Source: Streptosporangium amethystogenes (lineage in GTDB: Bacteria > Actinomycetota > Actinomycetes > Streptosporangiales > Streptosporangiaceae). Taken from it: a stretch of 64,000 nucleotides of DNA. Within the stretch, counting starts at the first letter, position 1; every line of letters starts with the position of its first letter. Shown here piece after piece: positions 36,251 to 44,670 of this stretch. Location of the stretch: contig NZ_JOEQ01000018.1 of NCBI RefSeq assembly GCF_000721075.1, forward strand, positions 1 through 64,000. The letters run 5' to 3'. The notes beneath the pieces were generated by a model. That model saw only the letters and a program-made list of their open reading frames with translations, searched no databases and had not been told where the DNA came from. Both the position numbers and the translations under genes were made by a program.

Positions 36251-37003
36251 TCACGCCTCGGGAGCCTTCCACCCGTTGGCCTTAGCGATCTTCAGGCCCT
36301 CCAGGGAGGGACCCGCCGCCGAGGGGCCGTCACCGGCCAGGCCGTCGGGCAGGCCCGAGAGCACCCGCGAGGCCTCCTTGAACGTGCAGAGCTTCTTCGG
36401 GCCGCGGGTCGGCGAGGGCTCCTTGCCGTCCCTGAGGTCGTCGACGAGCTGCTTGGCCGAGTCCGGGGTCTGGTTGTCGAAGAACTCCCAGTTGACCATC
36501 ATCACCGGGGCGAAGTCGCAGGCGGCGTTGCACTCCAGCCGCTCCAGCGAGATCTTCCCGTCCGGGGTCGCCTCGTCGTGACCGACGCCGACGTGCTCGG
36601 AGAGCTCGTCCCAGATCTGGTCGCCGCCCATGACCGCGCAGAGCGTGTTGATACACACGCCCACGTGGTACTGGCCCATCGGCCTGCGCTTGTACATCGT
36701 GTAGAAGGTGGAGACGCCCACGACCTCGGCCTTGCTCAGCCCGAGCATCTCGGCGCAGAACTCGTGGCCGTCGTCGGAGACGTAGCCGTCCTCGGACTGC
36801 ACCAGGTGCAGCAGGGGGAGCAGCGCCGACCGCGGCCTGGGGTAGCGGCCGATGATCTCCTTGGCGTCGCGCTCCAGGCGCTCGCGCACTTCCGGCGCGT
36901 ACCCCTTGGTCATGGTCGCGCTCACCTCCTCGTTGCTCGACGGGGTGCTCTGCCCACCCACCGGCTCACCGCCGGCAACCGCTCTCTCCACGGGCGCGCT
37001 CAT
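36251..37003 (-). CDS. nuoE: NADH-quinone oxidoreductase subunit E
   Basis: 250 residues from ATG 37003, which overlaps the nuoD stop (ATGA). A second ATG at 36913 has a much better ribosome site (GAGGAGGTGA) and would give 220 residues, so the true start is open. Thioredoxin-like 2Fe-2S subunit (cluster N1a). Ligands lie in [14 protein letters not shown] and [31 protein letters not shown] and [16 protein letters not shown] are family blocks. The C-terminal 70 residues are a proline/glycine-rich extension common in actinomycetes. Confidence 0.94.
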   Translation of the reverse strand: MSAPVERAVAGGEPVGGQSTPSSNEEVSATMTKGYAPEVRERLERDAKEIIGRYPRPRSALLPLLHLVQSEDGYVSDDGHEFCAEMLGLSKAEVVGVSTFYTMYKRRPMGQYHVGVCINTLCAVMGGDQIWDELSEHVGVGHDEATPDGKISLERLECNAACDFAPVMMVNWEFFDNQTPDSAKQLVDDLRDGKEPSPTRGPKKLCTFKEASRVLSGLPDGLAGDGPSAAGPSLEGLKIAKANGWKAPEA

Positions 37004-38325
37004 CGGTCGACACCCCCCATCACCGGGTCGATCGAGGCCACCGCCGAGATGACGTCGGCGACCATGCCGCCCTCGCACGTCGCGGGCATGGCCTGTAGGT
37101 TCGTGAAGGACGGATCGCGGAAGTGTACGCGGTACGGGCGGGTGCCACCGTCGCTGACCACGTGGGCGCCGAGCTCGCCGCGGGGCGACTCGACCGAGGC
37201 GTACGCCTGCCCCGCCGGGACCCTGAAGCCCTCGGTCACCAGCTTGAAGTGGTGGATCAGCGCCTCCATGGAGCCGCTCATGATGTGCGCGATGTGGTCG
37301 GGCGAGTTGCCCAGGCCGTCGGGGCCGAGCGCGAGCTGCGCGGGCCAGCCGATCTTCTTGTCGTCGACCATCACCCGGCCGCTCTTGAGCGGCCCGGAGA
37401 GGCGGTCCAGAGCCTGCTCAATGATCTTGAGCGACTCCTCCATCTCGGCCACCCGTACCAGGTAGCGGCCGTAGACGTCGGCGCTCTTCTCCGTCGGGAC
37501 GTCGAACTCGTAGGTCTCGTAGCCGCAGTAGGGCTGCGACTTGCGCAGGTCCCACGGCAGGCCCGCGGCCCGCAGCATCGGACCGGTGACGCCCAGCGCC
37601 ATGCAGCCGGTGAGGTCGAGGTAGGCGACGTCCTTGGTGCGGGCCAGGTAGACCGGGTTCGCGTCGAGCATCTTGCGCATGTCCTTGATGCGCCCCGGCA
37701 TGACCTTGAGCAGCTCGCCGACCTTGTCCACGGCGCCGGCCGGCAGGTCGACGGAGACGCCGCCGGGCCGGACGTAGGCCATGTTCATCCGCAGGCCGGT
37801 GATGTACTCCATCACGTCGAGCACCATCTCGCGCTCGCGGGACCCGAAGAGGAACGGCGTGGTCGCGCCCAGCTCCATGCCGAAGGTGCCGATGGCCACC
37901 ATGTGCGAGGAGATCCGGGTGAGCTCCATCATCATCACGCGGATGGCCTGGGCCCGCTCGGGGACCTGGTCGGTGATGCCGAGCAGCTTCTCGACGCCCA
38001 TGCAGTAGGCAGTCTCGTTGAAGATCGGCGCCAGGTAGTCCATCCGGGTGACGAACGTCGTCCCCTGGGTCCACGTCCGGAACTCGAGGTTCTTCTCGAT
38101 GCCGGTGTGCAGGTAGCCGATGACCGTGCGGGCCTCGGTGACCGTCTCGCCGTCCAGGTTCAGCACCAGGCGGAGCACGCCGTGCGTGGACGGGTGCTGG
38201 GGACCCATGTTGATGACGAGCTGCTCGTCCTGCTGGCCGGTGAGGGTCTCAAGCAGTTCCGACCAGTCGTTGCCGGAGACGGTGTAGACCGTGCCCTCGG
38301 TGGCCTCGTCGTCAAAGGCGCTCAC
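37000..38325 (-). CDS. nuoD: NADH-quinone oxidoreductase subunit D
   Basis: 441 residues from the GTG at 38325 (GAGGAGG 8 bases upstream, overlapping the nuoC stop). 49-kDa-type subunit forming the quinone site with NuoB. Blocks: [20 protein letters not shown] with the His that approaches quinone, [51 protein letters not shown], and at the end [14 protein letters not shown]. Confidence 0.97.
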   Translation of the reverse strand: MSAFDDEATEGTVYTVSGNDWSELLETLTGQQDEQLVINMGPQHPSTHGVLRLVLNLDGETVTEARTVIGYLHTGIEKNLEFRTWTQGTTFVTRMDYLAPIFNETAYCMGVEKLLGITDQVPERAQAIRVMMMELTRISSHMVAIGTFGMELGATTPFLFGSREREMVLDVMEYITGLRMNMAYVRPGGVSVDLPAGAVDKVGELLKVMPGRIKDMRKMLDANPVYLARTKDVAYLDLTGCMALGVTGPMLRAAGLPWDLRKSQPYCGYETYEFDVPTEKSADVYGRYLVRVAEMEESLKIIEQALDRLSGPLKSGRVMVDDKKIGWPAQLALGPDGLGNSPDHIAHIMSGSMEALIHHFKLVTEGFRVPAGQAYASVESPRGELGAHVVSDGGTRPYRVHFRDPSFTNLQAMPATCEGGMVADVISAVASIDPVMGGVDR

Positions 38326-38999
38326 GTGTAGGACCTCCTCTGGTCCGGCGCGGGGATCTCGGCGCCGCGGTACTCGACCGGGATGCCGCCGAGCGGGTAG
38401 TCCTTGCGCTGGGGGTGGCCGTCCCAGTCGTCGGGCATCATGATGCGGGTCAGCGCCGGGTGTCCGTCGAAGACGATGCCGAAGAAGTCCCAGGTCTCGC
38501 GCTCGTGCCAGTCGTGCGTCGGGTAGACAGAGACCGTGGAGGGAATGTGTCGGTCGTCGTCGGGGCAGGAGACCTCGACGCGCAGACGGCGGTTGTGCGT
38601 GATCGAGCACAGGTGGATCACCGCGTGCAGTTCCTGGCCCGCCAGGTGGGGGTAGTGCACGCCGGAGACGCCGAGCGAGAGCTCGAAGCGCAGCGCGGCG
38701 TCGTCTCGCAGCGCCCTGACGACGTCGAGCAGCCGCTCGCGCCTGACGTGGAAGGTCAGCTCGCCACGGTCGACGACCACGCGCTCGACGGCGTCGGCGA
38801 AGTCGCCGCCGAGGGCGCGCTCCAGCTCGTCGGCGACGGTGTCGAAGTACCCGCCGTACGGGCGGGGGGTGGAGAGCTCGGGCTTGCGCCGCACCACGAG
38901 GCGGCCGTAACCCGAGGTGTCTCCGGTACCCGAGGTGCCGAACATGCCCAGGCGGGCGATGGGCTCCTCCGGGACCTCCGGGAGGTTTTCAGTGCTCAT
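38322..38999 (-). CDS. nuoC: NADH-quinone oxidoreductase subunit C
   Basis: 225 residues, 30-kDa-type subunit and separate from NuoD (they are fused in E. coli). Blocks: [20 protein letters not shown], the [18 protein letters not shown] signature with [20 protein letters not shown], and the C-terminal [13 protein letters not shown]. The N-terminal 60 residues are extra and polar. There are 79 bases between its start and the nuoB stop. Confidence 0.96.
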   Translation of the reverse strand: MSTENLPEVPEEPIARLGMFGTSGTGDTSGYGRLVVRRKPELSTPRPYGGYFDTVADELERALGGDFADAVERVVVDRGELTFHVRRERLLDVVRALRDDAALRFELSLGVSGVHYPHLAGQELHAVIHLCSITHNRRLRVEVSCPDDDRHIPSTVSVYPTHDWHERETWDFFGIVFDGHPALTRIMMPDDWDGHPQRKDYPLGGIPVEYRGAEIPAPDQRRSYT

Positions 39000-39078
39000 G
39001 TCTCGGTCGCCTACCGCTCCTCGTTCGCCACGCGGGCCGCTGTGAATCCGCTTCGCGCCATCGGTCGCTCACCGCTGC

Positions 39079-39630
39079 TCATTTGGCGGTTCCCTGGTCG
39101 ATCAGCGGCAACGTCCGCAGTGCCTGCAGTTCGAGCTCGTCGATCTGCTTGGCACGGTGCGCGCCGAACTTCGTGTTCTGGATCTTGTCGTGTAGCTTGA
39201 CGATCGCGTCGATGAGCATCTCGGGCCTCGGCGGGCAGCCGGGCAGGTAGATGTCGACGGGGACGACGTGGTCGACGCCCTGCACGATCGCGTAGTTGTT
39301 GAACATGCCTCCGCTGGAGGCGCAGACGCCCATGGCGATGACCCACTTGGGCTCGGCCATCTGGTCGTAGATCTGGCGCAGCACCGGGGCCATCTTCTGC
39401 GACAGCCGGCCCGCCACGATCATCAGGTCGGCCTGGCGCGGAGACGCCGAAGCGCGCTCCATGCCGAAGCGCGCCAGGTCGTGCTTGGGACCACCGGTGG
39501 ACATCAGCTCGATGGCGCAACAGGCAAGACCGAAGGTGGCCGGCCAGACGGAGTTCTTACGCGCCCAGCCGGCGACCTGCTCGACCGTGCTGAGCATGAA
39601 CCCGCTTGGAAGTTTCTCTTCAAGTCCCAT
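39079..39630 (-). CDS. nuoB: NADH-quinone oxidoreductase subunit B
   Basis: 183 residues from ATG 39630. It holds the terminal cluster N2 through the adjacent cysteines in [11 protein letters not shown], plus [13 protein letters not shown] and [32 protein letters not shown] is the conserved quinone-site strand. It starts 2 bases after the nuoA stop, so the two are coupled. Confidence 0.97.
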   Translation of the reverse strand: MGLEEKLPSGFMLSTVEQVAGWARKNSVWPATFGLACCAIELMSTGGPKHDLARFGMERASASPRQADLMIVAGRLSQKMAPVLRQIYDQMAEPKWVIAMGVCASSGGMFNNYAIVQGVDHVVPVDIYLPGCPPRPEMLIDAIVKLHDKIQNTKFGAHRAKQIDELELQALRTLPLIDQGTAK

Positions 39631-39632
39631 AT

Positions 39633-39992
39633 CTAGTCCCAGTCCAGACCCTTGCGGCGCCACACGTACGTGTAGGCCACGAGCACGGTGACGATGAACA
39701 GCACCATCTCGACCAGTCCGAACATCCCGAGCTGGTCGAACGCGACAGCCCACGGATAGAGGAAGATGATCTCGATGTCGAACACGATGAACAGCATCGC
39801 GGTGACCATGTACTTCAGCGGGAAGCGACCTCCGCCCACGGGCTGGGGCGTCGGCTCGATACCGCACTCGTAGGCGTCGAGTTTCGCGCGGTTCCAGCGC
39901 TTGGGACCGGTGAAGGGGGCGATCGTCACCGAGAAGATCGCAAATCCCGCCGCGAGAACGGCGAGCACCAGGATGGGTGCGTACAGCTCCAT
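39633..39992 (-). CDS. nuoA: NADH-quinone oxidoreductase subunit A
   Basis: 119 residues with three transmembrane helices ([20 protein letters not shown] at the N-terminus). The TM1-2 loop [19 protein letters not shown] carries the redox-switch cysteine, and [19 protein letters not shown] carries acidic residues. GAGAGGAGGC lies 6-8 bases upstream of the ATG and overlaps the end of a preceding 40-codon ORF. Confidence 0.97.
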   Translation of the reverse strand: MELYAPILVLAVLAAGFAIFSVTIAPFTGPKRWNRAKLDAYECGIEPTPQPVGGGRFPLKYMVTAMLFIVFDIEIIFLYPWAVAFDQLGMFGLVEMVLFIVTVLVAYTYVWRRKGLDWD

Positions 39993-39994
39993 CG

Positions 39995-40117
39995 CTACGC
40001 CTCCTCTCCCATCTCCACGCGCGCCGGCGCGTAGCTCTGCATGTTGGTGTATTTCGAAAGTCTAGGCAGGGCGATCATCGCCCCGGGTTCCAGCTGTTCG
40101 GCGTTCGTTGGGCTCAT
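39995..40117 (-). CDS. 40-residue small ORF between geranylgeranyl reductase and nuoA
   Basis: ATG at 40117 overlaps the reductase stop by 4 bases (ATGA), and its TAG at 39995 ends 2 bases before the nuoA ATG. Its last codons (EMGEEA) contain the nuoA ribosome site. The peptide begins [14 protein letters not shown] and continues [20 protein letters not shown]. No transmembrane segment or known motif. The tight fit on both sides means ribosomes leaving the reductase would translate it before nuoA. It may be a real small protein, or a coupling element whose job is to deliver ribosomes to nuoA. Confidence 0.6.
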   Translation of the reverse strand: MSPTNAEQLEPGAMIALPRLSKYTNMQSYAPARVEMGEEA

Positions 40118-41391
40118 GCCGGTGGCGCCACCTTCGACAGGGCGTTGATGATGCGATCCGACGCGTCACCCCGCCGGTCGGTGAGATTAGCAAGGAGTTT
40201 GAGCGCGAACCTCATCAGGCGGGGGTGCGGCAGCGCGTGACGGGTGGCGAAGTTCATCACACCGCGATGCCCGATGAGCTCGACGAAGCCCCGGCCAAGG
40301 GTGAAGTAGCCGCCGTAGGCGTCCTTCAGCGTCTGCGGGTAGGCCCGCAGCACACGTTCCCGCTGGGCGGGGGTGACCCTGCCCAGTGCCTGGACGATCA
40401 TCTCGGCCGCGACGTGGCCGCTCTCCATCGCGTACGCGATGCCCTCGCCGTTGAACGGGTTGATCATCCCGCCGGCGTCGCCCACCAGCACCAGACCCCG
40501 GGTGTAGTGCGGCTGGCGGTTGAAGGCCATCGGCAGCGCGGCGCCCCTGATCGGGGCCGTCATGTTCTCCTCGACGTAGCCCCACTCGGCGGGCATGCCC
40601 TTCACCCAGCGCTTGAGCAGGTCGCGGTAGTCCATGCCCTTGAAGGACTCGCTGGTGTTCAGCAGCCCGAGGCCCACATTGGACGTGCCGTCGCCGACGC
40701 CGAAGATCCAGCCGTAGCCGGGCAGCAGGGTGTCGCCGTCCCACAGCTCCAGCCAGGTCTCCAGGTAGTCGTCGTCATGGCGGGGACTCTCGAAGTACGT
40801 CCGCACCGCGACGCCCATCGGACGGTCCTCACGCTTGTGCAGCCCCATGGCCAGGGAGATCCGGGTGGAGTTCCCGTCGGCGGCGACCACCAGCCGGGAG
40901 CGGTAGGTGACCTCCTCGCCGTTCTGCCTGGCGAGGACGCCGACGATGTGCCCGCTGCGGTCGTCCAGGACCGGGGCCGTGACGTTGACCCCCTGCAGCA
41001 GGCGGACGCCCGCCCTCACCGCGTTGCCGGCCAGGATCTCGTCGAAGTCCTGGCGGGTGCGGACCAGGCCGAAGTCGGGGTAGCTCGCCAGCTCAGGCCA
41101 GTCGAGCTCGAAGCGCATTCCACCGCCGACCACGCGCAGGCCCTTGTTGCGGACCCAGCCGGGGGCGTCGATGTCGATCCCCATGGCGATGAGCTGCTTG
41201 ACCGCTCGGGGCGTCAGCCCGTCGCCGCAGACTTTCTCGCGGGGGAAGGTGGTCTTTTCGAGCAGCAGGACGTCAAGTCCGGCCTGCGCGAGATGAAAAG
41301 CGGTTGTCGAACCGGCGGGCCCGGCGCCGACGACGATGACGTCGGCGTCAGCCTCAGCGACATTCCGCTGTATGGCGGCTGGCACGGTCAC
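40114..41391 (-). CDS. geranylgeranyl reductase family flavoprotein (menaquinone side-chain reductase)
   Basis: 425 residues from GTG 41391 (AGGACAGG upstream). FAD-binding GxGxxG in VIVVGAGPAGSTTAFHLA near 20. The PREKVCGDGLTPRAV block with its cysteine is typical of geranylgeranyl reductases. LVLVGDAGGMINPFNGEGIA near 300 is the second FAD motif. Actinobacterial relatives (MenJ type) saturate one isoprene of menaquinone. Position between menG and nuoA supports that role. A Rex-like operator lies about 60 bases upstream. Confidence 0.85.
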   Translation of the reverse strand: MTVPAAIQRNVAEADADVIVVGAGPAGSTTAFHLAQAGLDVLLLEKTTFPREKVCGDGLTPRAVKQLIAMGIDIDAPGWVRNKGLRVVGGGMRFELDWPELASYPDFGLVRTRQDFDEILAGNAVRAGVRLLQGVNVTAPVLDDRSGHIVGVLARQNGEEVTYRSRLVVAADGNSTRISLAMGLHKREDRPMGVAVRTYFESPRHDDDYLETWLELWDGDTLLPGYGWIFGVGDGTSNVGLGLLNTSESFKGMDYRDLLKRWVKGMPAEWGYVEENMTAPIRGAALPMAFNRQPHYTRGLVLVGDAGGMINPFNGEGIAYAMESGHVAAEMIVQALGRVTPAQRERVLRAYPQTLKDAYGGYFTLGRGFVELIGHRGVMNFATRHALPHPRLMRFALKLLANLTDRRGDASDRIINALSKVAPPA

Positions 41392-41451
41392 GGGACCTGT
41401 CCTGTCCTACAAAATCTTTGGGGGCCTCGGGGTAAGGGGCCTTTCGATCCT

Positions 41452-41469
41452 TTGTGAAGGTCTTCACAA
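41452..41469 (-). promoter_or_regulatory. Rex-type redox operator upstream of reductase-nuo operon
   Basis: TTGTGAAGGTCTTCACAA is a perfect match to the TTGTGAA-N4-TTCACAA form bound by Rex, the NADH/NAD+-sensing repressor. The palindrome extends by one more base each side (41451-41470). It sits just downstream of a likely promoter and 61 bases upstream of the reductase start, a position suited to repression. Rex control of nuo is established in Streptomyces; the site here is my own reading. Confidence 0.8.
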
Positions 41470-41483
41470 ACTTGTCGGCCCGA

Positions 41484-41513
41484 AGTCTAACGCCTTTGCG
41501 GGGCAAAGTGTCA
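41484..41513 (-). promoter_or_regulatory. probable promoter of reductase-nuo operon
   Basis: On the minus strand TGACAC (41513-41508), 18-base spacer, TAGACT (41489-41484) gives good -35/-10 elements. The spacer contains a small inverted repeat (CTTTGC-3-GCAAAG, 41493-41507). The Rex-type site lies 14 bases downstream of the -10. Confidence 0.5.
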
Positions 41514-41542
41514 GGTGGGTACTGCTATCGCCTGCCAATCTT

Positions 41543-42268
41543 CTATGCGGGCTTATATCCGCGGTGGAGGGCCACGATGCCCAGCGTGAGATTGCGCCAG
41601 GCGACCCGCTCCCAGCCCGCTTCCTGAATGATCTTCGCCAGCCCCGCCTGGTCCGGCCAGGCCCTGATCGACTCCGCCAGATACTCGTAGGAGTCGTCGT
41701 TGGAACCGAAGAGCCTGGCCGCCTGCGGCATCAGCTTCATCAGGTACTGCGAGTATACGAGGTCGAAGGACCTCGGCGTCGGGTGCGAGAACTCCAGGAT
41801 CACCAGGCGCGCACCCGGCTTGGCCACCCGGTACATCTCGCGCAGCGCCTGGCCGGTGTCCTGCACGTTGCGCAGTGCCGTGGAGATCGTCACCGCGTCG
41901 AACACTCCGTCGGCGAAGGGCAGCCGCAGCGCGTCGCCCGCGATGAAGCTGACACCCCGCACTCCCCCTCCGGAGAGACCCGAGCCGCCCCTGCGCCTGA
42001 CCCCGGTGCTCAGCATGCCGAGCGAGAAGTCGGAGGCGATCGCGCGGGCACCCAGCGAGGTGAACGCGTCGGTGGACGTGCCGGTGCCCGCACCGAGGTC
42101 GAGGACCAGCTCACCCGGGCCCGCGTCGACGGCCGCGGCGGTCGCCTTACGCCACAGCCGGACCTGCCCCAGGGAGATAACGTCGTTGACAAGGTCGTAC
42201 CGCCGGGCCGTGCGATCGAACATCGCGGCGACCTCATGCGGCTGCTTGTCCAGAGAAGCGCGCGTCAT
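41543..42268 (-). CDS. menG: demethylmenaquinone methyltransferase
   Basis: 241 residues from ATG 42268 ([18 protein letters not shown]). Class I SAM methyltransferase of the UbiE/MenG family. Blocks: [36 protein letters not shown] as SAM motif [41 protein letters not shown]; and LVILEFSHP. It catalyses the last step of menaquinone synthesis. It lies just upstream of the reductase-nuo block, with 151 bases and a separate promoter between. Divergent from the exported beta-propeller-like gene. Confidence 0.93.
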   Translation of the reverse strand: MTRASLDKQPHEVAAMFDRTARRYDLVNDVISLGQVRLWRKATAAAVDAGPGELVLDLGAGTGTSTDAFTSLGARAIASDFSLGMLSTGVRRRGGSGLSGGGVRGVSFIAGDALRLPFADGVFDAVTISTALRNVQDTGQALREMYRVAKPGARLVILEFSHPTPRSFDLVYSQYLMKLMPQAARLFGSNDDSYEYLAESIRAWPDQAGLAKIIQEAGWERVAWRNLTLGIVALHRGYKPA

Positions 42269-42346
42269 GCCACCAAGCCTAGGCCCGCCCCGACAATCCA
42301 CGGAAAGTAGTTATTCGATTACCCAGAGCATGCTAAAAATTGTCGA

Positions 42347-43612
42347 ATGTTTGCCAGAACCGCTTACCCGCTGGCCGCGGCCCTGATCCTGATGCTCCCC
42401 GGTACCGCCGCCGCCGGCACCACGGAGCACAGCAGGGTCGTCCTGACCGATCCGGTGAACACCACTCCCCACGTGCTCGACGGGATCGTCAACGCCATCG
42501 CGCTGGTGGGCGGCACGGTGGTGGTCGGAGGCTCGTTCAGCGAGGTACGTGAGGCCCGGAGCACGAGGGTGCTGCCGCGCGACAACCTCTTCGCCTACGA
42601 CCTGGCCACCGGACGGGTGCTGCCCGGCTTCGCACCGCGCCTCGACCGCCCGGTCCAGGCCCTGGCGGCGGGGGTGCATGACACCGTCTACGCGGGCGGC
42701 CGGTTCACCACGACCGACGGGGCGCGGACGCGGGGCCTGGCCCTGCTCCGGCTGTCCGACGGATCCCCGGTGGCCCACTTCGGCGCCCAGGTCCGCGGCG
42801 GAACGGTCACCAGCCTGGCCAGGCTGGGCCGCCACCTCTACGTCGGCGGCGACTTCACCCGGCTCGGCCCCGTCGCCCTCACCGCACTGGCCAGACTGGA
42901 CGCCGTCACCGGCTCGGTCGACCCGACCTTCGCGATCAGGCCGGACGAGCCCAGGGGTGGCAGGACCAGGGTCCACGCGCTCTCCCTGAGTCACGGCAGG
43001 CTGGCGGTCGGCGGCGACTTCGCCACTCTCGACGGCCTGTCGCGCCCGCAACTCGGCCTGATCGACGTCACCGCGTCACCGGCCAAGGTCGCGCCCTGGC
43101 GGACCGGCGCCTACCGGGGCAGATGCATGGCCGATTTCCCCGGCTACGTGCGGGGCCTGGACTTCGCCCCCGACGGGAGCTATCTCGCCGTCGTCACGAC
43201 CGGCGGCCCCGGGGGGCGGGACAGGATGTGCGACACGGCCGCGCGCTTCGAGACCCGCGCCCGCGGCGAGGTGCGACCGACCTGGGTGAACCACACCGGG
43301 GGCGACTCGTTGTACGCGGTGGCGGCGACGGGGGCGGCGGTCTATGTCGGCGGGCACCAGCGGTGGCTGGACAACCCGTTCGGCCACGACTCGGCGGGGC
43401 CCGGAGCGGTGGCGCGTCCGGGAATCGGAGCGATCCACCCCCACACCGGCAGGGCCCTGACATGGAACCCCACCCGGGAACGCGGAATCGGAGTCAAGGC
43501 ATTCCTGGCCCATCCCGGCGGATTACTCGTTGGTAGTGACACAACCCGGCTTGGTCACGAGTACCATGCCCGAGTCGGCATGTTCCCCTCGCCGATCACT
43601 CCCGATTCTTAG
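42347..43612 (+). CDS. exported beta-propeller-like protein
   Basis: 421 residues. N-terminal signal peptide MFARTAYPLAAALILMLPG then TAAAG. The rest is built of repeated strand units with the pattern VYAGGRFTTTDG, LYVGGDFTRLGP, LAVGGDFATLDG and VVVGGSFSEV, each followed by a line ending in LDxxTG. This is a delta-60-like/WD-like propeller of about six blades. No catalytic motif is seen; it probably binds a ligand or surface partner outside the cell. Its stop overlaps the convergent DUF4229 gene by 17 bases. Confidence 0.75.
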   Translation: MFARTAYPLAAALILMLPGTAAAGTTEHSRVVLTDPVNTTPHVLDGIVNAIALVGGTVVVGGSFSEVREARSTRVLPRDNLFAYDLATGRVLPGFAPRLDRPVQALAAGVHDTVYAGGRFTTTDGARTRGLALLRLSDGSPVAHFGAQVRGGTVTSLARLGRHLYVGGDFTRLGPVALTALARLDAVTGSVDPTFAIRPDEPRGGRTRVHALSLSHGRLAVGGDFATLDGLSRPQLGLIDVTASPAKVAPWRTGAYRGRCMADFPGYVRGLDFAPDGSYLAVVTTGGPGGRDRMCDTAARFETRARGEVRPTWVNHTGGDSLYAVAATGAAVYVGGHQRWLDNPFGHDSAGPGAVARPGIGAIHPHTGRALTWNPTRERGIGVKAFLAHPGGLLVGSDTTRLGHEYHARVGMFPSPITPDS

Positions 43613-43793
43613 TGATTCGCTCGCTTACCGCGTCCCGCTGCTTTGAGAGCAGGACGTAACTGGCCACACCACTGACCAGGAACGCGGCGACAAGCAGGAT
43701 CAGGGGATGACGCAGGCCGAGGATATAGAGCACTCCCAGGCTCACGGCGAGTAGACCGACCCGGGACGCGGTGTAAACGATGACGGGATGCAC
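43596..43793 (-). CDS. DUF4229 small membrane protein
   Basis: 65 residues. Two transmembrane helices (VGLLAVSLGVLYILGL; LILLVAAFLVSGVASYVLL) followed by a short basic/polar tail (SKQRDAVSERI). This is the architecture of actinobacterial DUF4229 proteins of unknown function. Convergent with the propeller gene; the 3' ends overlap. Confidence 0.75.
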   Translation of the reverse strand: MHPVIVYTASRVGLLAVSLGVLYILGLRHPLILLVAAFLVSGVASYVLLSKQRDAVSERITKNRE

Positions 43794-44076
43794 AACGTCG
43801 AGGCTACGTCACCGCGCTCATCGCCCAGGCATGGCCGTGGTGGTCACGGGAGCACCCTTCGCATTGACTGCGAGCGCTGCTAGTGTTCACAACAGACCAG
43901 TTTCGTAAAGAAACACCCACGAGAGTCCCAAAGAGGCTCTATCATATAACAATCGGGCAGGCAGTAGATAACAACCCGTGATCTTTGTTGAAAACCACGG
44001 ATAAATCAGGCTTCGCTCGGCACACTGGTTACCTGTCCGCCCGCTGGCAGGAAGCGGGATGCGAGGGGGAGAGATT
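43794..44076. other. 283-base A/T-rich leader upstream of bldC
   Basis: No gene. It is markedly more A/T-rich than its surroundings, with GTGATCTTTGTTGAAAACCAC (43978-43998) containing a loose inverted repeat. It presumably holds the bldC promoter and a long leader, consistent with a developmentally controlled gene. Confidence 0.45.
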
Positions 44077-44298
44077 GTGGAGAGTAGCAGCGAGCGTCTG
44101 CTGACGCCCGGAGAGGTTGCCGCCCTCTTCCGGGTCGACCCAAAGACGGTTACACGCTGGGCCGCGGCAGGCCGCATCAGCAGCATCCGTACCCCCGGAG
44201 GGCACCGGCGTTTCCGCGAGTCGGAAGTGCACGCCCTTCTGCGTGGAGAGGACGTCTTGACGGCCGAACGGCCTGCAGGCGAGTCCCCGCGCGTCTGA
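44077..44298 (+). CDS. bldC: BldC-family MerR-like developmental regulator
   Basis: 73 residues from the GTG at 44077 (GGGGGAGAG upstream). It consists only of the winged helix of the MerR family: RLLTPGEVAALFRVDPKTVT, RWAAAGRISSIRTPGGHRRF, RESEVHALLRG. The match to Streptomyces BldC is close over the whole HTH. BldC binds cooperatively to repeats and delays sporulation genes. It has no effector domain. The short tail after LLRG is variable. Confidence 0.9.
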   Translation: MESSSERLLTPGEVAALFRVDPKTVTRWAAAGRISSIRTPGGHRRFRESEVHALLRGEDVLTAERPAGESPRV

Positions 44299-44420
44299 CG
44301 ACTTAGGACGTCACACCATCGGTGATCCTGCGCGCCTTACCCGGAAGCCGCAGGGTCACCGTGGAGTCGTGTGAAGTGCCACACGACCCGGACGGTGACC
44401 ACACCCGTACCCGAATCGGC

Positions 44421-44660
44421 CTAGGTCTCCTGCTCGGCCTTGAAAGCCAGGAACTCCCGCTCCAGGTCGTCGTTCTCCACCAACCAGCGCCGCCGCCGCT
44501 CGGCCCACTCCTCCTCGGTGACCGACTCGGCCAGCCAGCGGTCGTAGTCGGGATCCCCCGGAGACACCTCGACATAGGCGTTGCCGATCAGACGCCCGTC
44601 ATCGCCGGCCAGGGTCTGCGGAACGCGCAGAGTACCGTCAGCGAGCCTGACGACGTACAT
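44421..44660 (-). CDS. hypothetical protein downstream of metalloprotease
   Basis: 79 residues (MYVVRLADGTLRVPQTLAGD). An N-terminal strand pair is followed by an acidic, Trp/Glu-rich helix (ESVTEEEWAERRRRWLVEN). It starts 10 bases after the metalloprotease stop on the same strand, so the two are probably co-transcribed. It may be an accessory or inhibitor, but I recognise no family. Confidence 0.55.
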   Translation of the reverse strand: MYVVRLADGTLRVPQTLAGDDGRLIGNAYVEVSPGDPDYDRWLAESVTEEEWAERRRRWLVENDDLEREFLAFKAEQET

Positions 44661-44670
44661 CCCAGATCAC

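Noticed and set aside
41452..41469. FNR/CRP-type site
   Set aside because: The half-sites TTGTGAA/TTCACAA with a 4-base centre fit Rex. FNR (TTGAT-N4-ATCAA) and CRP (TGTGA-N6-TCACA) spacing and sequence do not fit as well, though CRP shares TGTGA.
43880..44060. A possible tRNA or riboswitch upstream of bldC
   Set aside because: The A/T-rich stretch does not fold into a cloverleaf and matches no riboswitch core I know.
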